Below, one piece after another: positions 38,361 to 47,750 of a stretch of DNA of 64,000 bases (positions are counted from its first letter, which is position 1; each line of letters begins with the position of its first letter). Position numbers and translations under genes: made by a program. The DNA comes from Massilia niastensis DSM 21313 (lineage in GTDB: Bacteria > Pseudomonadota > Gammaproteobacteria > Burkholderiales > Burkholderiaceae_D), in contig NZ_KB908089.1 of assembly GCF_000382345.1 (NCBI RefSeq), positions 1-64,000 of the forward strand. The letters are read 5' to 3'. A model generated the notes under the pieces. It had not been told where the DNA came from. It was given only the letters and a program-made list of their open reading frames with translations, and made no database searches.

Positions 38361-39263
38361 ATGCGCTTCGACGTCGTTTCTCCCTCCGCTGTTCCTGCCG
38401 CTGGCCGGCGCGGCGAGGCGCTGCCCGCCGCGCTGCTGCTGGCGCCGTTCGCGCTGGTGTTCGTCCTGTTCTTCCTGCTGCCCGCGCTCCAGACCTTCTA
38501 CCTGAGCCTGACCGAGAGCAGCCTGACCCGCACCAATGCCTTTGTCGGCCTGGCCAATTATGCGACGCTGGTCCGGGACCCCTCGTTCTGGGCGGCGCTC
38601 GGCCACACCTTCTATTTCGCGCTGCTGACGGTGGTGCCGCTGACCGCGCTGGGCCTGGTGATGGCGCTGCTGGTCGACCGCTACGCGCGCACCCGCTCCT
38701 GGCTGCAGGGCGCCTTCTTCCTGCCCTATGTGCTGCCGATCTCGGTGATGACCCTGATCGCGGACTGGATGATGCAGCCCTCGTCGGGCGTGGTGAACCA
38801 TGTGCTGGGCCTGCAGCGCGCCTGGTTCGCCGACCTGGCCTGGGCCATGCCGATGGTGGCCATCTTCACCATCTGGTGGACCGTGGGCTTCAACATGCTG
38901 ATGTTCCTGGCCGGCCTGCGCAACATCCCGGCCGACCTGTACGAGGCGGCGGCGCTGGACGGCGCGCGCGGCTTCACCCTGTTCCGCCACATCACCTGGC
39001 CGGCCTTGCGGCCCGTGGCCGCGATGGCGATGATCCTGCAGCTGATCGCCTCGATGAAGATCTTCGGCCAGACCTATCTCCTGACCACCGGCGGACCCTT
39101 CAACACCACCCGCGTGACCCTGCACTACATGTACGAGACCGCCTTCACCCAGAGCGACGCCGGCTACGCCGCCGCGATCGCGATGGCCTTCGTCCTGATC
39201 GTGATCCTGCTGTCGCTGTCGCAGGCGGGCCTGCTGCGCTGGCTGGCGCGGAGGGATGCATGA
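38361..39263 (+). CDS. ABC sugar transporter permease (MalF-type)
   Basis: A 300-residue inner-membrane permease with six helices; the first is at about residues 23-45. The coupling EAA motif is EAAALDGARGFTLFRHITWP (about 194-213). It pairs with the following permease to form the CUT1 channel. GGATCCAGG precedes the ATG, and the stop overlaps the next start by four bases. Confidence 0.92.
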   Translation: MRFDVVSPSAVPAAGRRGEALPAALLLAPFALVFVLFFLLPALQTFYLSLTESSLTRTNAFVGLANYATLVRDPSFWAALGHTFYFALLTVVPLTALGLVMALLVDRYARTRSWLQGAFFLPYVLPISVMTLIADWMMQPSSGVVNHVLGLQRAWFADLAWAMPMVAIFTIWWTVGFNMLMFLAGLRNIPADLYEAAALDGARGFTLFRHITWPALRPVAAMAMILQLIASMKIFGQTYLLTTGGPFNTTRVTLHYMYETAFTQSDAGYAAAIAMAFVLIVILLSLSQAGLLRWLARRDA

Positions 39264-40093
39264 AGCCGCGCGCGAACCTGGCCTGGAGCCTGCTTGGTGC
39301 GCTGCTGGCCGTGCTGCTGGCCGCCATCTGGGTGGCGCCGCTGCTGTGGGCGCTCAGCACCGCGCTGCGCCCCGAGCACGAGACCGTGTCGGCGGTGTTC
39401 CGCTGGCTGCCGCAGGACTGGACCGTGGAAGCCTTCGCCAGGGTGCTGGCCGCCGGCAATGTCGGGCGCTGGCTGTTCAACAGCGCCCTGGTCGCGCTGC
39501 TGGTCACGGTGGCGACGATCGCGCTTTCCGTGATGGCGGCCTATGCGTTCTCGCAGCTGCGCTTCCGCGGGCGCCAGCTGCTGTTCGGGCTGGCGATGCT
39601 GGCCTTCCTGGTGCCCTTCGAGGCGCTGCTGGTGCCGCTGTTCCGGATGATGAACCAGCTGCGCCTGATCGACAGCTACGCCGGCATCGTGCTGCCCCAG
39701 GTGGTGGCGCCGGTGGTGATCTACGTATTCAAGGGCTTCTTCGATGCGATCCCGGCCGAGTTCCGCGAAGCCGCGGTGATGGACGGGGCGGGGCCGCTGC
39801 GCATCCTGTGGAACGTCTACCTGCCGCTCGCGGGGAACATCGTCTGGGCGATGGCGATCGTCACCTTCATCGCGGCCTGGAACAACTTCCTGTGGCCCTT
39901 CATCATCGTGACCTCGAGCGACATGATGACGATCCCGCTCGGACTGACCCAGACCTACGACGCGTTCGGCGTGCGCTATGCGCAGCTGATGGCGGCGGCC
40001 CTGATCGGCGCGCTGCCGGTCGCATTGGCGTATGTGCTGTTCCAGCGCCGCGTCACCCACGGCTTCCTGGCCGCCACCGGCCTGAAGGGCTGA
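39260..40093 (+). CDS. ABC sugar transporter permease (MalG-type)
   Basis: A 277-residue inner-membrane permease with six helices and the EAA motif [22 protein letters not shown] (listed here in part: [15 protein letters not shown], about 171-185). The C-terminus [25 protein letters not shown] region is typical of MalG-type subunits. Its ATG overlaps the stop of the MalF-type gene. It would heterodimerise with that subunit. Confidence 0.92.
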   Translation: MKPRANLAWSLLGALLAVLLAAIWVAPLLWALSTALRPEHETVSAVFRWLPQDWTVEAFARVLAAGNVGRWLFNSALVALLVTVATIALSVMAAYAFSQLRFRGRQLLFGLAMLAFLVPFEALLVPLFRMMNQLRLIDSYAGIVLPQVVAPVVIYVFKGFFDAIPAEFREAAVMDGAGPLRILWNVYLPLAGNIVWAMAIVTFIAAWNNFLWPFIIVTSSDMMTIPLGLTQTYDAFGVRYAQLMAAALIGALPVALAYVLFQRRVTHGFLAATGLKG

Positions 40094-40118
40094 ACCGAAG
40101 AAGCAAGGAGGAGCGCTT

Positions 40119-41228
<1,110 letters not shown>

Positions 41229-41281
41229 GCGCGGACGCCCGCGGCGGCGCCGTTGCCTGAAGTGCAGCACGAAGGCGCGAA

Positions 41282-42262
41282 GTGCGTTATCGTTGTTCCA
41301 CCATGCAGGCGACCTATACCAACCCGGTGTATCCGGAAATCATGGCCGATCCCTTCGTGCTGCGCCACGATGGACGCTACTACGCCTACGGCACCGCGCC
41401 CGGGGACGGCGACGGCTGGCGCTTCCCGGTGCTGGTGTCGAACGACCTGGTGAACTGGGAGCGGGCCGGCTACGCGCTGCACCTCGAGGGCGAGGACCAT
41501 TTCTGGGCGCCGGAAGTCGCGCTGGCGGACGGGAAGTTCTACATGTACTACTCGTCGGGCGACGTCGAGGGCAAGCACCAGCGCCTGCGGGTGGCGGTCG
41601 GCGATCGTCCCGGGGGGCCGTTCGCCGATTGCGGCGTGCTGCTGGTGCCGGACCAGCCGTTCTCGATCGACGCCCATCCGTTCCGGGATGCCGACGGCCA
41701 GTGGTACCTGTTCTACTGCGTCGACTTCCTGGAGCAGGACGGCGACCACCGGATCGGGACCGGCATCGTGGTCGACCGCATGCTGTCGATGACCGAACTG
41801 GAAGGCAAGCCCAGGCTGGTGGCGCGTCCGCACGCCGACTGGCACCTGTTCCTGCTGCAGCGCTCGATGTACGACGCGGTCTACGACTGGCACACGGTCG
41901 AAGGGGCCTCGCTGCTGCGCCATGAGGGCAGGTATTACTGTTTCTACAGCGGCGGCGCCTGGGAGCGCGAGAACTACGGGATCAGCTACGTGATCGCGGA
42001 TCACCCGCTCGGGCCCTACCGGCGGCCAGGCGGGACCGAAGCGGCGCTGCTGATGCATTCCCTGCCGGGCCAGGTGGTCGGCCCGGGACACAACTCCTTC
42101 ACCGCCTCGCCGGACGGCAGCCAGACCTGGATCGTGTACCACGCCTGGGATGCGGGCATGACCGGGCGGCGCATGTGCATCGACCGGCTCGACTGGATCG
42201 GCGGCCAGCCGCGCACCGCGGGTCCGACCTGCACGCCGCAGCCGGCGCCGTCCGGCGCCTGA
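41282..42262 (+). CDS. Cytoplasmic GH43-family glycosidase
   Basis: A 326-residue GH43 enzyme without a signal peptide. YTNPVYPEIMADPFVL holds the catalytic base Asp, SIDAHPF the pKa-modulating Asp and VEGASLLRHEGRYYCFYSGG the acid Glu. It likely cleaves arabinosides or xylosides brought in by the adjacent ABC importer. I use the GTG at 41282, which has GAAGG seven bases upstream; the ATG at 41303 has no ribosome site. It ends four bases before a convergent gene. Confidence 0.85.
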   Translation: MRYRCSTMQATYTNPVYPEIMADPFVLRHDGRYYAYGTAPGDGDGWRFPVLVSNDLVNWERAGYALHLEGEDHFWAPEVALADGKFYMYYSSGDVEGKHQRLRVAVGDRPGGPFADCGVLLVPDQPFSIDAHPFRDADGQWYLFYCVDFLEQDGDHRIGTGIVVDRMLSMTELEGKPRLVARPHADWHLFLLQRSMYDAVYDWHTVEGASLLRHEGRYYCFYSGGAWERENYGISYVIADHPLGPYRRPGGTEAALLMHSLPGQVVGPGHNSFTASPDGSQTWIVYHAWDAGMTGRRMCIDRLDWIGGQPRTAGPTCTPQPAPSGA

Positions 42263-42266
42263 GCGC

Positions 42267-45053
42267 TCAGCCGGGCGGCAGGGCCGGGGCGCCGGCGGCG
42301 ATCAGTGCGCGCAGCGCGCCCAGGGGCATCGGCCGCGCCAGGTAGTAGCCCTGGGCCTGATCGCAGTCGGCCGCGCGCAGGAAGGCCAGCACCTCGGCCG
42401 TCTCCACGCCTTCGGCCACCACCGACAGGCCGAGGGCGTGCGCCATGTCGACGAAGGCCTTGACGAAATCGAAGGTGGTGATGGTGTCGTCCTGCTGCAG
42501 CACGAACGAGCGGTCGAGCTTGAGCACGTCCATCGGGAAGCTGCGCAGGTAGGCCAGGCCCGAGTAGCCGGTGCCGAAGTCGTCCACCGCCAGCAGCAGC
42601 CCGAGGCGCTTGAGTTCGCGCAGCACCGAGGCGGTCTGCTCGAGGTCCTCGATCAGCGCGCTTTCGGTCAGCTCCAGCTCCAGGCAGGCCGGATCGAGTC
42701 CGGTGCGCGCCAGCACCTCGCGCACTTCGTCCACGAAACCCGGCTGGGCCAGCTGGCGCGCCGAGACGTTGACCGAGACCCGCACCGGGCGGCCGAACTC
42801 CGCGACCAGGGCGCAGGTCGCGGCGCAGGCCTCGGCCAGCACCCAGCGCCCGATCTCGACGATCATGCCGGTCTCCTCGGCGATCCCGATGAACTGCTGC
42901 GGCGGGACGCGGCCACGTTCCGGATGGTTCCAGCGGATCAGTGCTTCGACGCCGTACAGTTCCATGCTGCGCAGGTCGACGCGCGGCTGGTAATGCAGCT
43001 CGAACTCGCCGCGCGCCAGCGCCGGGCGCAGCGAGGTCTCGAGCGCCATGCGCACCTGGGCCGCCGCCGTCATCTCGGGCTCGAAGAAGCGGTAGCCGTT
43101 GCGGCCGGCCGCCTTGGCGCGGTACATCGCGGTGTCGGCGCTCTGGAACAGCAGCTCGCGGGTGGCGGCGTCCTGCGGGTACATGCTGATCCCGATCGAG
43201 GCGCCGACGATTATGTCCTGGCCGCCGACCTTGATCGGCATGGTCAGGGCCGCCAGCAGGTTCTCGGCGATGCGGCTGGCCCCGGCCCGGCCGCTGGCGC
43301 ACCAGGCGCTGACGACGAACTCGTCGCCGCCGAGGCGGGCGATGATGTCGTCCTGGCGCAGCGCCTGGCGCAGGCGCGCCGCCACTTCGCACAGCAGGGC
43401 GTCGCCGATCTCGTGCCCGAAGGAATCGTTGACTTCCTTGAAGCGGTCGAGGTCGAGGAACAGCACCGCGACCGCGGCGCCGGATGGGCAGCGCTCCAGC
43501 ATCTGCCCGATGCGCTCGCCCAGCAGCGCGCGGTTCGGCAGGCCGGTCAGGGTGTCGTGGGTCGCCAGCTCGTGCAGGCGGCGCTCGGCCAGCTTGCGCC
43601 CGGTGATGTCGGACATCAGCCCGGTCAGCGAGTGCACGCGCCCCTCCGCATCGCGCTTGATGCTGCCGTTGAACAGCACGTGCAGGTGGTGGCCGTCGCG
43701 GTGGCGCAGGATCATTTCCATGCCATGCATGGCGCTGGCGCCGCCGTCCAGGCTGTGCATGGGGAAGGACAGGAACAGCTGGTCCAGGCGCAGGCCGAGC
43801 AGCTGCGCGCGCGCATGGCCCGACAGCGCGCACAGCGCCGGGTTGACGTCGCACAGCACGCCCTGTTCATCCGCGACCAGGTAGCCGGACGGGGTCATCT
43901 CGATGACTTCGCGGAAGCGCTGCTCGCTGGCGCGCAGCTGGCGCTCGGCTTCCTCGCGGTCGCTCAGGTCGCGGATCACGGCCAGGAAGAAAACCTCGCC
44001 GCCGTCCTCGAAGCACGAGACGTGCACCTCGGCGGGAAAAGTCGAGCCGTCCTTGCGGCGTTTCACCTGCCGCAGCAGCTGTGGGTGACCGGCGCGCAGG
44101 GCGATCGCCAGGTCGGCCGCGGGCGACTCCATGCTGATCTCCGGCACCTGCAGGCCGACGAACTCGTGCTCGGCATAGCCGAAGCAGGCGCAGGCCTGGC
44201 TGTTGACGGCGGCGATGCGCAAGCCGGAATCGACGATCATGATGCTGTCGGCCGCGTGCTGGAACAGGTTGCGGAAGCGCTGTTCGCTCTTGCGCAGCGC
44301 CGCCTCGGCCTCGCGCTTGGCGGTGATGTCGTGGAAGTAGACCGACATGCCGTCCTCGTTCGGATACATGCGCACCTCGAGCCAGAGCGAGCGCGGCTCC
44401 CACCACAGTTCGAAGGTCCCGGCCTGGCCGGTGGCCATCGCGTGCTGGTAGCGGACCAGCGCCTCGGAGGTCTTCAGGTCGGGCGCCAGGTCGAGCAGGT
44501 GGCGGCCGATGCTGGGGGCGATCTCGACCCCGACGAAGGCGCCCGCCTTGCTGTTGGCATAGGTGAGGCGCCATTCGCGGTCGATGGCGAAGAAGGCGTC
44601 GCCGATACTCTCGAGCATGGCGTCCAGCCGGTCCTTGGAGCGGCGCAGCTCCTCGCGGTCGCGCTGCTGCCCGGTGACGTCGCGCGCGGTAAAGAACATC
44701 CGCTGCATCTGGGCGCACCAGCGCGCCGAGACCGACATCAGGATGGTGGCGCCGTCCTTGCGCACGCAGCGCACGCGCAGGTCGTGCCGCTCGGGGCGTT
44801 CGCCGTGCAGGCTGGCCTCGTTGGACAGCGCGAGCGCGCGGTCGTCCGGATGGACGAATTCACTGTGGTGGCGGCCTATCATGTCGTCCGGGGCATAGCC
44901 GAGGATGTCGCGAACCGCGGCGTTGACGCGCAGGTAGCGGCCGTCCGGACCGAGCAGGGCGGTCAGGTCGAGCGTGTTGTCGATGAGTGCGGAGTTCTCT
45001 TCGGCGAGCTGGGCAAGGCGCGCCGAAGAGTCGAGGGTCATATCCAAGATCAT
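42267..45053 (-). CDS. Four-PAS GGDEF-EAL protein
   Basis: A 928-residue soluble protein with four PAS domains (about 20-135, 145-255, 260-375, 385-505), a GGDEF domain (about 515-675) and an EAL domain (about 690-925). Both catalytic signatures are intact (RLGGDEF; VEALIRW with NVSARQL, LTESAL, DDFGTGYSG), so it may be bifunctional or a phosphodiesterase stimulated by GTP. There is no transmembrane segment, hence PAS sensing of a cytoplasmic cue such as redox state or oxygen. Starts at 45053 or 45041 are both possible. It is a single-gene unit with a promoter-like region upstream. Confidence 0.9.
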   Translation of the reverse strand: MILDMTLDSSARLAQLAEENSALIDNTLDLTALLGPDGRYLRVNAAVRDILGYAPDDMIGRHHSEFVHPDDRALALSNEASLHGERPERHDLRVRCVRKDGATILMSVSARWCAQMQRMFFTARDVTGQQRDREELRRSKDRLDAMLESIGDAFFAIDREWRLTYANSKAGAFVGVEIAPSIGRHLLDLAPDLKTSEALVRYQHAMATGQAGTFELWWEPRSLWLEVRMYPNEDGMSVYFHDITAKREAEAALRKSEQRFRNLFQHAADSIMIVDSGLRIAAVNSQACACFGYAEHEFVGLQVPEISMESPAADLAIALRAGHPQLLRQVKRRKDGSTFPAEVHVSCFEDGGEVFFLAVIRDLSDREEAERQLRASEQRFREVIEMTPSGYLVADEQGVLCDVNPALCALSGHARAQLLGLRLDQLFLSFPMHSLDGGASAMHGMEMILRHRDGHHLHVLFNGSIKRDAEGRVHSLTGLMSDITGRKLAERRLHELATHDTLTGLPNRALLGERIGQMLERCPSGAAVAVLFLDLDRFKEVNDSFGHEIGDALLCEVAARLRQALRQDDIIARLGGDEFVVSAWCASGRAGASRIAENLLAALTMPIKVGGQDIIVGASIGISMYPQDAATRELLFQSADTAMYRAKAAGRNGYRFFEPEMTAAAQVRMALETSLRPALARGEFELHYQPRVDLRSMELYGVEALIRWNHPERGRVPPQQFIGIAEETGMIVEIGRWVLAEACAATCALVAEFGRPVRVSVNVSARQLAQPGFVDEVREVLARTGLDPACLELELTESALIEDLEQTASVLRELKRLGLLLAVDDFGTGYSGLAYLRSFPMDVLKLDRSFVLQQDDTITTFDFVKAFVDMAHALGLSVVAEGVETAEVLAFLRAADCDQAQGYYLARPMPLGALRALIAAGAPALPPG

Positions 45054-45104
45054 GCCAAAGTGTCACGGCGCGGGCGCCGGGCCGGCCGCGGCCCCGGCGG
45101 GACC

Positions 45105-45132
45105 GTGCAGCTGAGTATGCTGCACCAGTATA
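45105..45132 (-). promoter_or_regulatory. Candidate promoter and overlapping operator of the PAS-GGDEF-EAL gene
   Basis: Minus-strand TATACT (45132-45127) is a good -10. Directly downstream, where transcription would start, is a perfect 7-bp inverted repeat GTGCAGC-N7-GCTGCAC (45105-45125). A protein bound there would block initiation; alternatively the RNA forms a 5' hairpin. The -35 is poor. Confidence 0.45.
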
Positions 45133-45193
45133 GTGCATTTCCCACGGGCAATACTATCGCGGCGCGGCGAAAACGCGACACTTTTGGCGCCGA

Positions 45194-46993
45194 CTATTCG
45201 TCCGGCTCTTCGCGATCATGCCTCATGGCGACGAAATCGCGCTCGAACATGGCGTGCAGTTCCTCGTGGGCGCGCTTGGCCAGCGACACGTACTGTTCGC
45301 GGTCCTTGTAATAGGGATACACGGCGTGCACGCTCCTGACGTTGTGCTCGCGGAAGCGCATCGAGGCCTGGCGCGCCAGGTAGGCGCCGAAGCCCAGCTG
45401 CTCCATGACGCGCCGTCCCATCATCAGCGCCGATTCGAAGGTCTCGCGTTCGATCACGGTCACGCCCAGGTCCATCAGCTGGTAGTAGTGGGTGATGTTC
45501 CTGGCCCGCGCCAGCACCGGCAGGTCCGGATACTCGCGGCGCACGGCCTCGGCCAGCTTCAGGCTGTCGGCGACGCCGTCGACCGCGATCACCAGGGCGC
45601 GCGCCCGGGCCGCCCCGGCGGCGTGCAGCAGCTCGATGCGCGAGGCGTCGCCGTAGAACACCTTGAAGCCGAACTCGCGCAGGATGTCGATGTGGTCCGG
45701 GTCGTGGTCGAGCATGGTCAGCGGCACCTGGTTGGCGTGCAGCAGGCGCCCGACGATCTGGCCGAAGCGCCCGAAGCCGGCGATGATCACGTGGCCCTCG
45801 TTGGCGTCGATCTCGTCGGCCTTGCGCTTCCTGCGGCCCTGCCAGCGCGGCTCCAGCACGCGGTCGTAAACGATCAGCAGCAGCGGCGTGACCATCATCG
45901 ACAGCGCCACCACGACCACCAGCATGGACGCGGTCTCGGCCGAGAAGGCCTGGGCGGCGGCGGCGGCGCCGAACACCACGAAGGCGAACTCGCCGCCCTG
46001 CGCCAGCAGGAAGGCGAACAGCACCTGCTGGCGCCCCTTCAGGCCGAAGGTGCGCCCCAGGCCGTACAGCACCAGCAGCTTGATGGCGACGAAGGCGAAG
46101 GCCATGGCGACGATGCGCCAGGGCTGGCTGAAGAACACGCCGAAATCGACCGACATGCCGACCGCGATGAAGAACAGCCCGAGCAGCAGGCCCTTGAACG
46201 GCTCCAGGTCGGTCTCCAGCGCATGCCGGTACTCGGAATCGGCCAGCAGCACGCCGGCCAGGAAGGCGCCCAGCGCCATCGACATGCCGATCCACTGCAT
46301 CAGCAGCGAGATCGAGATCACCAGCAGCAGGGCGAAGGCGGTGAAGATCTCGCGCATGCGGGTGCCCGCGATGATGCGCAGGATCGGGCGCACCAGGTAG
46401 TGGCCGCCGAGGATCAGGGCGGCGATCACGGCGGCGGCCTTGAGGGCGCCCTGCCAGCCGCCGTCCGGGTGGGCGTCGCCCGCGCCCAGCACCGGCACCA
46501 GGGCGATCATCGGGATCGCGGCGATGTCCTGGAACAGCAGGATCGAGAAGCCGGCCTGGCCGGCCGGGGTCGGCAGCAGGTTGCGTTCCTGCATGGTGGT
46601 CAGGGCGATCGCGGTGGACGACAGCGACAGGCCGAGCGCGGCGATCACCGCCACCTGCCAGGGAATCCCGGCCAGCAGGGCGGCGCCGGCCAGCGCCGCC
46701 GCCACCCCGAACACCTGGGCCGCGCCCCAGCCGAAGATCGAGCGGCGCAGCGACCACAGGCGCTGGGGCTCGAGCTCGAGGCCGATCACGAACAGCAGCA
46801 GCACCACGCCGAATTCGGAGAAGTGCAGGATGGTCTCGACTTCGCTGATCAGGCCCAGGCCCCAGGGACCGATGGCGATGCCGGCCAGCAGGTAGCCGAG
46901 CACGGCGCCCAGGCCGAGCTTGCGCGCCAGCGGCACCGCGACCACGGCGGCCAGCAGGTAGACCATGGCATTCGACAGGACGCTATGCTCCAT
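45194..46993 (-). CDS. kefB: KefB/KefC-type potassium/proton antiporter
   Basis: A 599-residue CPA2 antiporter, close to the 601 residues of KefB. It has 12-13 helices (first about 8-24; EFGVVLLLFVIGLELEP is typical) and a cytoplasmic Rossmann TrkA-N domain (VIIAGFGRFGQIVGRLL, about 400-520). Kef systems export potassium and acidify the cytoplasm during electrophile stress, gated by glutathione adducts. The small oxidoreductase gene immediately upstream overlaps it by 11 bases and encodes the ancillary subunit, which supports the Kef assignment. Confidence 0.87.
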   Translation of the reverse strand: MEHSVLSNAMVYLLAAVVAVPLARKLGLGAVLGYLLAGIAIGPWGLGLISEVETILHFSEFGVVLLLFVIGLELEPQRLWSLRRSIFGWGAAQVFGVAAALAGAALLAGIPWQVAVIAALGLSLSSTAIALTTMQERNLLPTPAGQAGFSILLFQDIAAIPMIALVPVLGAGDAHPDGGWQGALKAAAVIAALILGGHYLVRPILRIIAGTRMREIFTAFALLLVISISLLMQWIGMSMALGAFLAGVLLADSEYRHALETDLEPFKGLLLGLFFIAVGMSVDFGVFFSQPWRIVAMAFAFVAIKLLVLYGLGRTFGLKGRQQVLFAFLLAQGGEFAFVVFGAAAAAQAFSAETASMLVVVVALSMMVTPLLLIVYDRVLEPRWQGRRKRKADEIDANEGHVIIAGFGRFGQIVGRLLHANQVPLTMLDHDPDHIDILREFGFKVFYGDASRIELLHAAGAARARALVIAVDGVADSLKLAEAVRREYPDLPVLARARNITHYYQLMDLGVTVIERETFESALMMGRRVMEQLGFGAYLARQASMRFREHNVRSVHAVYPYYKDREQYVSLAKRAHEELHAMFERDFVAMRHDREEPDE

Positions 46994-47555
46994 GGGCCGC
47001 TCCTGGAACAGGGAGCCGTGCGAGGTGGCCGGCCAGCAGGTCGCGCAGTTTCAGCGCGTGGGCATCGGCGGCCCTGGCGTCGGCGCGGTCGGCGCTGTAG
47101 GAGATATGGGGCGCGATCCAGCGCATGCCGCAGGCGCGCGCGGTCTGCTCGAGCGGCAGCAGGTAGTCCGTCATCGGGTGGCCGTGGCGCTCGCCGGGCT
47201 GGTAGTCCTCGGGATTGCTGTTGCAGGCGACCGCCGCCCAGCAGGACTTGCCGTGCAGGCGCCCGCTGCCGTCGGCCACCGCCCATTCGGGCCGGAATAC
47301 CGTATCGAACCATTCCTTCAGCAGCGCCGGCATGCCGTACCAGCCGATCGGAAAAACGAATACCAGCAACTGGGCTGCCTTGACCAGCTCGCGTTCGGCG
47401 CGGGCGTCGATAAAGAAATCGGGATACAGCTGGTACAGGTCCTGGACCTGGACGCCGGGCAGGCTGCGGGCAGCGTCGCCGATGCGGCGGCTGATGCGCG
47501 AGCGGTGCAGCGAGGCGTCGGCGAAGACGACGAGGGCTTGGGGAGGGGTCGGCAT
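46983..47555 (-). CDS. KefG/KefF-type NAD(P)H oxidoreductase
   Basis: A 190-residue flavodoxin-fold protein of the NQO/KefF family. LLVFVFPIGWYGMPALLKEWFDTVF is partly shown by the typical core FPIGWYGMPALLKEWFD. These ancillary proteins bind FMN or FAD and activate KefB or KefC at the membrane. Its stop lies inside the start of the antiporter gene (11-base overlap), so subunits are co-translated. Whether it is the F- or G-type cannot be told by eye. Confidence 0.87.
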   Translation of the reverse strand: MPTPPQALVVFADASLHRSRISRRIGDAARSLPGVQVQDLYQLYPDFFIDARAERELVKAAQLLVFVFPIGWYGMPALLKEWFDTVFRPEWAVADGSGRLHGKSCWAAVACNSNPEDYQPGERHGHPMTDYLLPLEQTARACGMRWIAPHISYSADRADARAADAHALKLRDLLAGHLARLPVPGAAHGA

Positions 47556-47692
47556 GCGCTTGCGTTACAAATAAATAATCATTGCTTGATTGTACATGGC
47601 TCTGTTCGCGTTAAATCTGGAAACCCATCGGCCAGCCGTTACCGAACTTGCTGTCGTGCCAGGCCAGTGTTGCGCACGATACATTTATGATG

Positions 47693-47721
47693 TTTCGGAA
47701 ATAAGTCCGAAATATTACAAT
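47693..47721 (+). promoter_or_regulatory. Promoter and palindromic operator of the PAS hybrid kinase gene
   Basis: TACAAT (47716-47721) is a strong -10, about 30 bases before the ATG. A perfect inverted repeat TTTCGGA-N6-TCCGAAA (47693-47712) covers the -35 position and ends three bases before the -10, an arrangement typical of a repressor or activator site. Confidence 0.55.
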
Positions 47722-47750
47722 TGCGGCTTTAACAAAAACGGGCCTCCAGC

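Noticed and set aside
42571..42993. Open frame antisense to the EAL domain of the PAS-GGDEF-EAL gene
   Set aside because: Ser/Arg-rich shadow translation; the minus strand encodes an intact EAL domain.
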